From DASUAS01 sp036271015 (GTDB lineage: Bacteria > Actinomycetota > Acidimicrobiia > IMCC26256 > DASPTH01): a DNA stretch of 60,257 nt. Below the pieces are notes generated by a model, which saw nothing but the letters and a program-made list of their open reading frames with translations, was not told the DNA's origin and did not search any database. Position 1 is the stretch's first letter, and every line of letters starts with the position of its first letter. A program made the position numbers and the translations under genes. The stretch covers positions 1-60,257 of the forward strand of contig DATBBL010000184.1 in the NCBI GenBank assembly GCA_036271015.1, written 5' to 3'. Shown in pieces: positions 1 to 7,769 of this stretch.

Positions 1-1
1 C

Positions 2-1099
2 GTCACCATCGAGAGCTTGACCCAGAAGCTGCAGGAAGCCGCCAGCCGCCCCGTGTCCACCGCTCCGCAGGCCGCGCCGGCGCCTGCCGCAGTGGCGACC
101 GAGGTGCCGCTCCCGTCGAGTCGCGAAGACGCCGACATGCTGCAGCGCACGTTGCTGCTCGCGCAGCGCGCCGCCGACGACGCGGTGAACGAGGCGCAGA
201 CGCGCGCGCGCCAGCTGTTGGAGGAGTCGGAGGCCAAGGCGCAGTCGCTCGTCAGCGACGCGGAAGCCACCGCGCGCCGCATCGCGGAAGGTGAACGGCG
301 TCGACTCGAGGCCGAGATCCTCGACCTCTCCGCGCGCCGCGAGCAGTTGCGCGCCGACGCCGACGCGCTCGACGCGTACGCGACCGGGTACCGCGAGCGC
401 ATCCGCGCCGCGATCGAGGCCGACCTCGAGAACCTCACCGGCGACATCGAGCCGCCCGCGTCGCGACCCGAGCTCCACGACGTCGACCTGCCCGCGACGC
501 GCGGGCCGGTCGCGCTCGCCGACACGGCCGCCGAGCCCGTCCTCGATCCCGAGGCCGAGGAAGCGGTGCACGAGGTCCAGTCCGACCAGTCGGCATGGGA
601 ACCGACTCCCGACACGCGCGCGTTCGGCGCGGTCGACGCGCCGGCCACGTCGGGGTCGGCGTTCGCGGCCGAGGCATCCGCGTCGCAGTCACCCGTCGCC
701 GCGCCACCGCGACCGATGTCGGCGGAGAGCGCGCCACCGGCCGGCGAGTGGCCGCCACCGGCACCCGCGCCCGAGGCGTCGGCCTCCGCGCCCCCTGCCT
801 CGGCGGCGCCGGCCGACTCGTCGTGGCTGCCGTCCGAGGACGACTGGGCCCCCGGCGCGCCGGCATGGGACGCCCCCGCGCCCTGGGAGCGCGACACCGC
901 CGCGCACGAGCCGTTCGCCTCCGACGTCCCGATCGAGGCCAACGCCATCGACACCGACTCGCTCGACGACGACGCGTTCTTCGCGTCGCTGCGCGAGGCG
1001 GTGCGCGACGACGCCCCGCTCGGCCCGCGCGACGAGGACCAGGGCTTCTACGAGAGCGAGTCCGAGCAGGACCGTCGGCGGTTCCGCCGGCGGCGCTGA
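2..1099 (+). CDS. DivIVA-family coiled-coil protein, 5' end missing
   Basis: The gene enters from the left edge: the frame is open to base 2 with no initiation context, so the N-terminal membrane-binding DivIVA motif lies outside the window. The visible part begins with a variable linker, then a heptad-rich coiled coil of about 110 residues rich in Ala, Glu and Arg (roughly bases 150-440). A long Pro/Ala/Glu-rich acidic region follows, and the end is a basic RRRFRRRR tail. DivIVA (Wag31) proteins mark curved or polar membrane and organise polar growth in actinobacteria. The ileS gene converges on it, with only four bases between the two stop codons, so there is no room for a separate terminator. 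Its place beside ileS, lspA and the RluA gene fits the end of the cell-division cluster. The assignment rests on the coiled coil and the context. Confidence 0.78.
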   Translation, partial: VTIESLTQKLQEAASRPVSTAPQAAPAPAAVATEVPLPSSREDADMLQRTLLLAQRAADDAVNEAQTRARQLLEESEAKAQSLVSDAEATARRIAEGERRRLEAEILDLSARREQLRADADALDAYATGYRERIRAAIEADLENLTGDIEPPASRPELHDVDLPATRGPVALADTAAEPVLDPEAEEAVHEVQSDQSAWEPTPDTRAFGAVDAPATSGSAFAAEASASQSPVAAPPRPMSAESAPPAGEWPPPAPAPEASASAPPASAAPADSSWLPSEDDWAPGAPAWDAPAPWERDTAAHEPFASDVPIEANAIDTDSLDDDAFFASLREAVRDDAPLGPRDEDQGFYESESEQDRRRFRRRR

Positions 1100-1103
1100 C
1101 GCC

Positions 1104-4100
1104 TCAGCGCTCCACCCGCTCCAGGTCCACCGACACCGGCTCACCGTCCACGTCGACGCGCGTCACGCCGTCGTTGACCACCGGCTCCACCGCCAACTCG
1201 ACCGCCAGCACCTCGCGTGCGATCCAGTCGCGGTGCAGGTGAGCGGCAGCCTCGACCCGACCGGTCGCGCCCAGGCGCACACGGACGCGATCGGCGATGT
1301 CGAGCCCGGTGGCCTTGCGCTGGTCGTTGAGGAGCCGGATCAGGTCGCGTGCGATGCCCTCGGCGCGCAGCTCGTCGTCGACGGTCGTGTCGATGGCGAC
1401 CGCGTACGCGCCCTCCTGCGCGAGCGCGAACTCCTCGTGCGACTCGGCGCGCACCTCGACGTCGTCCGGGTCGAGCCGGACCGACGAGCCGTCGGCGAGC
1501 GCGAGGTCGTACCCACCGTCGCGCTGCAGCGCGCGTTTGACCGCGGCGACGTCGACCGCGGCCAACGCGTCCTTCACCATCGGCACCTGCTTGCCGAGCT
1601 TCGGTCCGAGGCTGCGGAAGTTCGGGTGCAGCCGCTCGTCGAGGAGGCCCTCGAGATCGGTGACCGCTCCGAGCTGCTTCACGTTGAGCGCGTCGGCGAC
1701 CTCGGCCGCGACCGCGTCGGAGAACGAACCGCCGTCGGGCAGCAGCACCAGCGCACGCCGCAGTGGTTGACGCACCTTCAGCTTGGCCTCGTTGCGCGCC
1801 GAGAGGCCGAGCGACACGACCGTGCGCGCCCGCTCCATCTCCGCCTCGAGCGCGTCGTCGCGTGCGGCGGGATCGGTCGCGGGCCAGTCCGCGAGGTGGA
1901 CCGACTCGCTCGACGACTCCAGGTTGCGGTGCAGCTCGTCGGCCAGGAACGGTGTGAACGGCGCCAGCAGGCGCGCGACGGTGGAGAGCGCCTCGTGCAG
2001 CGTCGCGTGCGCGTACGAGTCGTCCGCCTGCCAGAACCGCGCCCGCGACCGCCGGACGTACCAGTTGGAGAGGTCGTCGACGAACCGCTCGAGCGCCTGC
2101 GCGCCGCGCAGCGCGTCGAAGCCGTCGAGCGCCTCGGTCACCGTGGCGACGGTGCCGTGGAGGCGCGAGCGCACCCAGCGGTCGAGCACGTGGGTCGACG
2201 CGGCCGGGTCGTCCGCCGGTTCCGGCGCCCAGCCGTCGAGGTTGGCGTAGGTGACGAAGAACGAGTACGTGTTCCACAACGTCACCAGGAAGCGCGTCGA
2301 CTCGTCGATCGCCTCCACCGACACCCGCCGCGGCGTCCACGGTGACCCGGCGGAGAAGAAGTTCCACCGCAGCGCGTCGGCCCCGCGAGTGTCGAGCACC
2401 GTCCAGGGGTCGATGACGTTGCCCTTCGACTTCGACATCTTCTGGCCGTCCTTGTCGACGACCAGCGCCAGGCAGACCACGTTGCGGTACGGGCTCTCGT
2501 CGAACACCAGCGTGTTGACCGCCAGCAGCGAGTAGAACCACCCACGGGTCTGGTCGATCGCCTCGCAGATGAAGTCGGCGGGGAAGCGCTGCGCGAACAG
2601 CTCCTCGTGCTCGAAGGGGTAGTGGAACTGCGCCGCGGGCATCGCGCCGGAATCGAACCACGCGTCGAGCACCGGTTCGACGCGTCGGGCACCCGGTTGC
2701 TCGCACTTCGGGCACTCGATGGTGACGTCGTCGACCGCGGGCCGGTGCAGGTCGAGGTCGGCGAGATCGCGGCCCGAGCGCTCGGCCAGCTCCGCCACCG
2801 ACCCGACGCAGGTGTCGGTCCCGCAGTCGTCGCAGCGCCACACCGGCAGCGGGGTGCCCCAGAAACGGTCGCGCGAGAGTGCCCAGTCGACGTTGTTCTC
2901 CAGCCAGTCGCCGAAGCGGCCGTGCTTGATGTGCTCCGGGTGCCACCCGATCGACTCGTTCTCGCGCAGCATCTCGGCCTTGCGCGCCGAGGTGCGCGCG
3001 AACCAGGTGGGCTTGGCCCAGTAGATGAGCGGTGTGCCGCACCGCCAGCAGTGGGGGTAGGAGTGCGTGTAGTCGACCAGGCGCTCCAGTCGGCCGGCCG
3101 CCGCCAGCACGTCGACGATCGCGGGGTCGGCGTCCTTCACGAACATGCCCGTCCACGGTGTGCTGCCCGCGGGGGTGTCGACGAACGTCGCCGCGGGCCC
3201 CACCGGGTTCAACATCGGCAGGCCCTCCGCGTCGGCCACCTCGCGGTCGATCTCGCCGAACGCGGGCGCGAGGTGCACGATGCCGGAGCCGTCGTCGACG
3301 GTCACGAAGTCGGCGGCGACCACCCGCGCGCCCGACTCCGGGAGCGCGAGGAAGTCGAGCGGGCGCTCGTACCGGAGGCCGACGAGGTCGGACACCGCGA
3401 CCGTTCCGACGACCTCGGCGTCGTCACCGAGCACGTCGGCGACCCGCGCCGCCGCCATCACCAGGTCGCGCCCGCCCGGCGCGGTGGCGCCCCGGACCCG
3501 CACGTACTCGACGTCGGGCCCCACCGCGGCGCCGACGTTCGAGACCAGCGTCCAGGGGGTGGTCGTCCACACGAGGAGGTCGAAGTCGCGGCCGACGACC
3601 GGGAAGCGCACGTAGACCGACGGGTCGGTGATGTCCTGGTAGGCGCCGGGTTGGCCGAGCTCGTGGCTCGACAGCGCGGTGCCGCAGCGCCCGCAGTAGG
3701 GCACCACCTTGTGGCCCTCGTAGAGGTTGCCGGCGTCCCACATCTGGCGGAACAGCCACCACACGCTCTCGATGTACGAATTGTCGAGCGTCCAGTACGC
3801 GTCGTCGGTGTCGAGCCACATCCCGATGCGCTTGGTGAGCGACTCGAAGTCGGACACGTAGCGCTGCACCGATTCGCGGCACAGGCGGTTGAACTCGGCG
3901 ATGCCGAACGCCTCGACCTCGTGCTTGTTGTGGATGCCGAGCTCCTTCTCGACCTCGACCTCGACCGGGAGGCCGTGGCAGTCCCAGCCGCCCTTGCGCG
4001 CCACGTGGCGGCCCCGCATGGTGTGGAACCGCGGGTAGAGGTCCTTGAAGAGCCGGGCCCACACGTGGTGGATGCCGGGCCGGCCGTTGGCGGTGGGCGG

Positions 4101-4241
4101 CCCCTCGTAGAAGACCCACTCCGCTGCGCCGCTCCGCCGGCGCAGGCTCTCCGCGAACACGTCGTCGGCGTCCCAACGCGTCAGCACCGACTCCTCGAGC
4201 GCGACCAGGTCGAGTGAGGCGGCGACGGGTTCGAACGGCAC
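1104..4241 (-). CDS. ileS: Isoleucyl-tRNA synthetase with altered HIGH motif
   Basis: Class Ia synthetase that charges tRNA-Ile, 1045 residues from the chosen GTG. That start is preferred to an upstream in-frame codon because a TACGAT hexamer ends 6 bases before it. The nucleotide-binding signature near residues 56-59 reads GIHH rather than the HxGH form. The second signature, KMSKS, is intact near residue 600. The CP1 editing domain is present (TTTPWTL motif), as are CxxC zinc-type motifs (CWRCG, CDDCG) and a C-terminal anticodon-binding region. The length and the GxHH signature fit the type 2 (eukaryote-like) IleRS group, which is associated with mupirocin resistance. The gene converges on divIVA and diverges from the dksA-like gene. 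No T-box leader is possible if the mRNA is leaderless. Confidence 0.96.
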   Translation of the reverse strand: MPFEPVAASLDLVALEESVLTRWDADDVFAESLRRRSGAAEWVFYEGPPTANGRPGIHHVWARLFKDLYPRFHTMRGRHVARKGGWDCHGLPVEVEVEKELGIHNKHEVEAFGIAEFNRLCRESVQRYVSDFESLTKRIGMWLDTDDAYWTLDNSYIESVWWLFRQMWDAGNLYEGHKVVPYCGRCGTALSSHELGQPGAYQDITDPSVYVRFPVVGRDFDLLVWTTTPWTLVSNVGAAVGPDVEYVRVRGATAPGGRDLVMAAARVADVLGDDAEVVGTVAVSDLVGLRYERPLDFLALPESGARVVAADFVTVDDGSGIVHLAPAFGEIDREVADAEGLPMLNPVGPAATFVDTPAGSTPWTGMFVKDADPAIVDVLAAAGRLERLVDYTHSYPHCWRCGTPLIYWAKPTWFARTSARKAEMLRENESIGWHPEHIKHGRFGDWLENNVDWALSRDRFWGTPLPVWRCDDCGTDTCVGSVAELAERSGRDLADLDLHRPAVDDVTIECPKCEQPGARRVEPVLDAWFDSGAMPAAQFHYPFEHEELFAQRFPADFICEAIDQTRGWFYSLLAVNTLVFDESPYRNVVCLALVVDKDGQKMSKSKGNVIDPWTVLDTRGADALRWNFFSAGSPWTPRRVSVEAIDESTRFLVTLWNTYSFFVTYANLDGWAPEPADDPAASTHVLDRWVRSRLHGTVATVTEALDGFDALRGAQALERFVDDLSNWYVRRSRARFWQADDSYAHATLHEALSTVARLLAPFTPFLADELHRNLESSSESVHLADWPATDPAARDDALEAEMERARTVVSLGLSARNEAKLKVRQPLRRALVLLPDGGSFSDAVAAEVADALNVKQLGAVTDLEGLLDERLHPNFRSLGPKLGKQVPMVKDALAAVDVAAVKRALQRDGGYDLALADGSSVRLDPDDVEVRAESHEEFALAQEGAYAVAIDTTVDDELRAEGIARDLIRLLNDQRKATGLDIADRVRVRLGATGRVEAAAHLHRDWIAREVLAVELAVEPVVNDGVTRVDVDGEPVSVDLERVER

Positions 4242-4247
4242 TCCGGG

Positions 4248-4253
4248 ATCGTA
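4248..4253 (-). promoter_or_regulatory. -10 element of ileS (leaderless)
   Basis: TACGAT on the minus strand, 6 bases before the GTG start of ileS. This spacing puts the transcript start at or beside the initiation codon. No clear -35 hexamer is seen. Confidence 0.55.
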
Positions 4254-4380
4254 CCGGCGGGCCGGTGCCGGTCCCGGCGCCAAATCGGCCCGACCGCGGC
4301 CACGGCGACCGCCGCGCGGCCTCGGAGCGCGTCGGGAACAACCCCGGCAACCAGTGCGTTACGACGGCCCGACCTGCCAC

Positions 4381-4386
4381 TACAAT
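4381..4386 (+). promoter_or_regulatory. -10 element of the dksA-like gene
   Basis: TACAAT lies 25 bases before the ATG at 4412. It would give a short leader that includes the AGGGGAAG ribosome-binding site at 4402-4409. This is the canonical, leadered arrangement, in contrast to the divergent ileS. Confidence 0.5.
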
Positions 4387-4411
4387 CCGGCGCTCGCTCC
4401 CAGGGGAAGTC

Positions 4412-5170
4412 ATGGCCAGAGCCGCTGCACCGAAGAAGACGATCAGGCCCAAGACGGCGGCGGTGCCGGCCGCGAAGGCGCCTTTGGCGAAGAAGGGCGC
4501 GCCCGTGAAGGTGACCGAGAAGGTCCCGGCGAAGAGCTCGGCGGTGGCGAAGAAGGCCGCGCCGGCGAAGAAGGCGGCGGTGTCCACCCCGGCCAAGAAG
4601 GCCCTCCCGGCGAAGAAGGCCCCGGCTCCCGCCGCGGCCAAGAAGGCGGCGCCGGCCAAGAAGGCCGCCCCGGCCAAGAAGGCCCCGCCGGCCAAGAAGG
4701 CGGTGGCCAAGCCGGAACCGGCGAAGAAGCCGGCCCGCAAGCCGTCGACCGTCATCTGCCCGCTCTCGGGGTTCGAGGTGAAGCCGGAGAAGCCCGGGCT
4801 GTCGCCCAAGACGGTCGAGCGCCTGCAGGCGAGCCTGCTCGAGGAGCGGGCCCGCCACGTGCAGCAGGCCGACGAGCTCGCGGCCGAGGCCGAGCAGCTC
4901 GCGGCCGAGCGCGAGGGCGGCGACACGCAGTTCGACGAGGAGTCGGGCGAGGGCGACACCATCAACATCGAGCGCGAGCGCGACCTCCTGCTCTCGGCGT
5001 CGGCCCAGCAGATCGTCGACGAGATCGACCGCGCCTTGGAGCGCATCGAGAACAAGACGTACGGCCTCTGCCTGCCCGCGGGCCGCCGCATCAGCCTCGA
5101 GCGCCTCGAGGCGCTGCCCTACGCCGAGACCTGCGTCGACTGCAAGGCTCGTGCCGAGCGACGCCGCTAG
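4412..5170 (+). CDS. DksA/TraR-like protein with Lys/Ala/Pro-rich N-terminus
   Basis: 252 residues. The ATG at 4412 has an AGGGGAAG ribosome-binding site just upstream. Residues 1-112 are a low-complexity basic segment built from PAKKA/AAPAKK units, like the tails of actinobacterial histone-like proteins. Residues 115-252 form the DksA/TraR part: a helical coiled-coil segment (about 130-215) with an acidic stretch (170-183), then a C-terminal finger. The finger has Cys220, Cys241 and Cys244, but the expected fourth ligand at 223 is Ala (CLPA in place of CxxC). DksA-family proteins act in the RNA polymerase secondary channel; a basic tail suggests additional nucleic-acid binding. It overlaps the start of lspA by 20 bases. 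The family call is firm; function with a degenerate finger is uncertain. Confidence 0.85.
   Translation: MARAAAPKKTIRPKTAAVPAAKAPLAKKGAPVKVTEKVPAKSSAVAKKAAPAKKAAVSTPAKKALPAKKAPAPAAAKKAAPAKKAAPAKKAPPAKKAVAKPEPAKKPARKPSTVICPLSGFEVKPEKPGLSPKTVERLQASLLEERARHVQQADELAAEAEQLAAEREGGDTQFDEESGEGDTINIERERDLLLSASAQQIVDEIDRALERIENKTYGLCLPAGRRISLERLEALPYAETCVDCKARAERRR
4480..4740 (+). repeat. Degenerate repeats coding PAKKA units
   Basis: In-frame repetition of short units coding PAKKA and AAPAKK within the dksA-like gene. The codons GCC AAG AAG GC recur more than eight times. Such low-complexity DNA tends to vary in copy number between strains. Confidence 0.7.
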
Positions 5171-5681
5171 CGGCAGCGATCCCGCGCCACCGTCGCGGCC
5201 CACGGGCCGACCACTGCTCGCGACCGCGATCGTGCTCGGCGTCGTCGTGCTCGACCAGCTCTCGAAGCTCTGGGCCGTGCGCGACCTGGCCGACGGTCCG
5301 ATCACGGTGATCGGCGACGACATCGGCTTCGCGCTCACCCGCAACACCGGCAGCGCGTTCAGCCTGTTCCAGGCGTTCACGCCCCTGCTCGCGATCGTCG
5401 CCATCGGGGTGGCGGTGCTGCTCGTGCGGGCGGTGCGCCGCACCCGCGACCCGCTCATGGTCATCGGCCTCTCGCTGGTGCTCGGGGGTGCGCTCGGCAA
5501 CCTGATCGACCGCCTGTTCCGGTCGCCCGGCTTCCTGAAGGGTGCGGTCGTCGACTTCGTGCACGTGGGCAGCTTCCCGACGTTCAACGTCGCCGACTCC
5601 GCGATCACGATCGGTGCGGTCATCATCGTGATCTGGGCGGTGCGCACCGACCTGATCGAGCAACGCGCGGCGCGTGGTTGA
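5151..5681 (+). CDS. lspA: Lipoprotein signal peptidase (SPase II)
   Basis: Membrane aspartyl protease that cleaves the signal peptide of diacylglyceryl-modified prolipoproteins, 176 residues. Four hydrophobic segments are visible (about 22-40, 73-93, 100-118, 145-165). The family motifs are present: VVLDQLSK in the first membrane segment, NTGSAFS, then GGALGNLIDR and VVDF...FNVADSAI, which carry the two catalytic aspartates. The GTG start lies inside the 3' end of the dksA-like gene, and the stop overlaps the TTG start of the RluA gene. Expression is therefore probably coupled through this three-gene run. At least one substrate is in the window: the DUF3048 lipoprotein at 31.1 kb. Confidence 0.96.
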   Translation: MPSDAASGSDPAPPSRPTGRPLLATAIVLGVVVLDQLSKLWAVRDLADGPITVIGDDIGFALTRNTGSAFSLFQAFTPLLAIVAIGVAVLLVRAVRRTRDPLMVIGLSLVLGGALGNLIDRLFRSPGFLKGAVVDFVHVGSFPTFNVADSAITIGAVIIVIWAVRTDLIEQRAARG

Positions 5682-6598
5682 CGCCGGTGCCTGAGGAGTT
5701 CGCGGTCCCCGCCGCGCTGGCGGGGGAGCGGGTCGACCGCGCGGTGGCACTGCTGACCGGTTGGACCCGCAGCGAGGTGCAGGCCCTGGTCGACGCCGGC
5801 TCGGTTCTGGTCGACGGCGAGCAGGTGGCCAAGAGCCGGCGGCTCCACGCCGACGACGTGATCGAGGTGCTGGCGGAGCCGGCGGCGCCCGGGCTCCCGC
5901 GACCCGACCCGACGGTCCCGGTGGTCGTGCGGTACGAGGACGCCGATGTCGCGGTCGTCGCCAAGCCGGCGGGCCTGGTGGTCCACCCCGGAGCCGGTCA
6001 TCCCGACGGCACGTTGGTGAACGGCCTCCTGGCGCGCTACCCGGAGCTGGCCGACGTGGGCGATCCGGCGCGCCCGGGGATCGTCCACCGGCTCGACCGC
6101 GACACCAGCGGCCTCCTCGTGGTGGCGCGGACGGCGCCGGCGTACGACGCGTTGGTGGCGATGCTCGCCGCCCACGACGTCGAACGGCGCTACGACGCGC
6201 TCGTCTGGGGCACGCCGGCCTCGGCGCGCGGCGTGATCGACGCGCCCATCGGTCGCTCGGTGCGGCGCCCGACGCGCATGGCGGTGCGAGAGGGCGGTCG
6301 GACCGCCCGCACCACGTACGAGGTCGTCGCCTCGTACCGCGACCCCGCGGTGTCGCGGCTCGAGTGCCGGCTGGAGACCGGCCGGACCCACCAGATCCGC
6401 GTGCACCTGCAGGCCATTGGGCACCCGGTCGTGGGCGACGCCGCCTACGGGGGGAGCCGTCCGCTGCTGGTGCTCGACCGCCCGTTCCTCCACGCCGGGG
6501 GACTGGCGTTCGCGCACCCGATCACCGGCGACCCGGTGCGGATCGAGGAGGCGCTCACCGCCGACCTGGTCGACGTCCTCGCCCGACTGGAGGCGTGA
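5678..6598 (+). CDS. RluA-family 23S rRNA pseudouridine synthase
   Basis: 306 residues. An S4 RNA-binding domain (about 1-70, with the RSEVQALVDAGSVLVDG stretch) precedes a pseudouridine synthase domain. The catalytic motif HRLDRDTSGLLVVA carries the essential aspartate, and the C-terminal GRTHQIRVHLQ motif is intact. This architecture is that of RluD/RluA enzymes, which modify uridines in 23S rRNA helix 69 and elsewhere; the exact target cannot be read from sequence. The start is taken as the TTG overlapping the lspA stop (TTGA). A GTG three codons later is a possible alternative. Location beside lspA matches the standard lspA-rluD pairing in actinobacteria. Confidence 0.92.
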   Translation: MTPVPEEFAVPAALAGERVDRAVALLTGWTRSEVQALVDAGSVLVDGEQVAKSRRLHADDVIEVLAEPAAPGLPRPDPTVPVVVRYEDADVAVVAKPAGLVVHPGAGHPDGTLVNGLLARYPELADVGDPARPGIVHRLDRDTSGLLVVARTAPAYDALVAMLAAHDVERRYDALVWGTPASARGVIDAPIGRSVRRPTRMAVREGGRTARTTYEVVASYRDPAVSRLECRLETGRTHQIRVHLQAIGHPVVGDAAYGGSRPLLVLDRPFLHAGGLAFAHPITGDPVRIEEALTADLVDVLARLEA

Positions 6599-6627
6599 CG
6601 CAGCTGGGCGTGGTCGTGCGCCGAGGT

Positions 6628-6846
6628 TCAGTCGTCGGCGTCGGCGCCCGGCGGGGTCGTGGTGGCCGGCGCCGCCGCGGGGAGGACGTGCGCCTCCACC
6701 GTCGTCTGGCGCGAGTCGAGTCGCCCGACGGGGGAGTCGGGCTCGGTCACGCCGAACAAGCCGAAGTTGGCGCCGAGGCCCACGGTGGTCGCGAACGCGG
6801 TGATCGTCACCGCCCCCGCGGTCGCCAGCAACTTGCGTCGTTCCAC
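6628..6846 (-). CDS. Small exported hypothetical protein
   Basis: 72 residues from a GTG start with an AGGACGAG-type ribosome-binding site upstream. The N-terminus is MERRK followed by a hydrophobic stretch of about 20 residues ending near ALGAN-like small residues, so it is a signal peptide or a membrane anchor. The rest is a short Pro/Thr/Ala-rich tail with an acidic end (GADADD). I do not recognise a family. It is transcribed divergently from the response regulator gene across 190 bases and converges on the RluA gene. That position makes it a candidate target of, or partner for, the two-component system. Codon use is typical of the neighbourhood, which supports it being real. Confidence 0.6.
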   Translation of the reverse strand: MERRKLLATAGAVTITAFATTVGLGANFGLFGVTEPDSPVGRLDSRQTTVEAHVLPAAAPATTTPPGADADD

Positions 6847-7036
6847 GCGGCTCGTCCTCGGATTCGGCCGTACCTGCGGGAGGACGAAACATCCTCCGCC
6901 GCCCTATCGGCCGACGCGCGCTCCGGGTGAAGTCCGTGTGACGCACGACCCCGATCGCCGGGAATTCTTCGTCAAGCGACGGCGGCATCCTGCCGACCTC
7001 CTGTGAGGGTGCCGCCCACCGGAAAGTGCTGTCACC

Positions 7037-7759
7037 ATGCGAGTCCTGATCGTCGAGGACGACGACGCCATCGCCCGACCCCTCGCCAAGGGCCTCGAGC
7101 GCGAGGGCCTCGACGTCGACCGGGTCGAGACCGGCAGCGACGCGCTCGACCACAGCGCGACCGGTGACTTCGACGTCGTGCTGCTCGACCTCGGACTGCC
7201 CGATCGCGACGGGTTCGACGTGTGCCGCGAGCTGCGCGCCCGCTCCGACGTCCCCATCATCGTGGTCACCGCCCGGTCCGAGGAGGTCGACCGGGTGGTC
7301 GGGCTCGAGCTCGGCGCCGACGACTACATCGTGAAGCCGTTCGGCTTCCGCGAGCTGGTGGCGCGGATCCGGGCCGTCGCCCGGCGGCGTGCTCCCGTCC
7401 CCACGACGGCGGGGGACGACGTCGCCGCCGGCAACGGCAACGGGCACGGTGGGGAGCACGGGTCCGTGGTCGAGGTGGGCACGCTCACCGTCGACCGGCG
7501 GACGCGACGGGTCACGGTCGACGGCAACCCGGTGGCGTTGACGCCGAAGGAGTTCGACCTGCTCGCCTTCCTCGCCGACGACGCCGGCGCGGTGCGCCCG
7601 CGGCAGGAGCTGCTCGAGAACGTGTGGGACCCGCACTGGTACGGGCCCACCAAGACGCTCGACGTGCACGTCGCGTCGTTGCGCAAGAAGTTGGGCGACC
7701 CGGGATGGATCGAGACGGTGCGCGGGGTGGGCTTCCGGTTGCGCGCCCTCACCGAGTGA
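7037..7759 (+). CDS. OmpR/PhoB-type response regulator
   Basis: 240 residues. The receiver domain (1-118) has the acidic pair EDDD at 7-10, the phospho-acceptor Asp51 in LLDLGLPDRDG, the Thr switch in VVTARS and the conserved Lys100 in YIVKPFG. A linker with a Gly/Asn/His-rich stretch (about 128-145) leads to a winged-helix DNA-binding domain (about 148-240, with LTPKEFDLLAFL and the RGVGFRL end). The gene is followed after 10 bases by its histidine kinase, so the two form an operon. The upstream region is shared with the divergent small exported protein. No binding site could be identified with confidence. Confidence 0.94.
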   Translation: MRVLIVEDDDAIARPLAKGLEREGLDVDRVETGSDALDHSATGDFDVVLLDLGLPDRDGFDVCRELRARSDVPIIVVTARSEEVDRVVGLELGADDYIVKPFGFRELVARIRAVARRRAPVPTTAGDDVAAGNGNGHGGEHGSVVEVGTLTVDRRTRRVTVDGNPVALTPKEFDLLAFLADDAGAVRPRQELLENVWDPHWYGPTKTLDVHVASLRKKLGDPGWIETVRGVGFRLRALTE

Positions 7760-7769
7760 CGGCCGCTCC

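Noticed and set aside
291..2345. A 684-codon plus-strand frame running across divIVA into ileS
   Set aside because: It is out of frame with divIVA and antisense to ileS, Arg/Ser/Pro-rich without motifs, so a shadow.
4242..4411. A T-box riboswitch upstream of ileS, thrS or alaS
   Set aside because: The -10 hexamers for ileS and alaS lie 6-7 bases from the start, and the thrS gap is only 42 bases, so no leader RNA fits.
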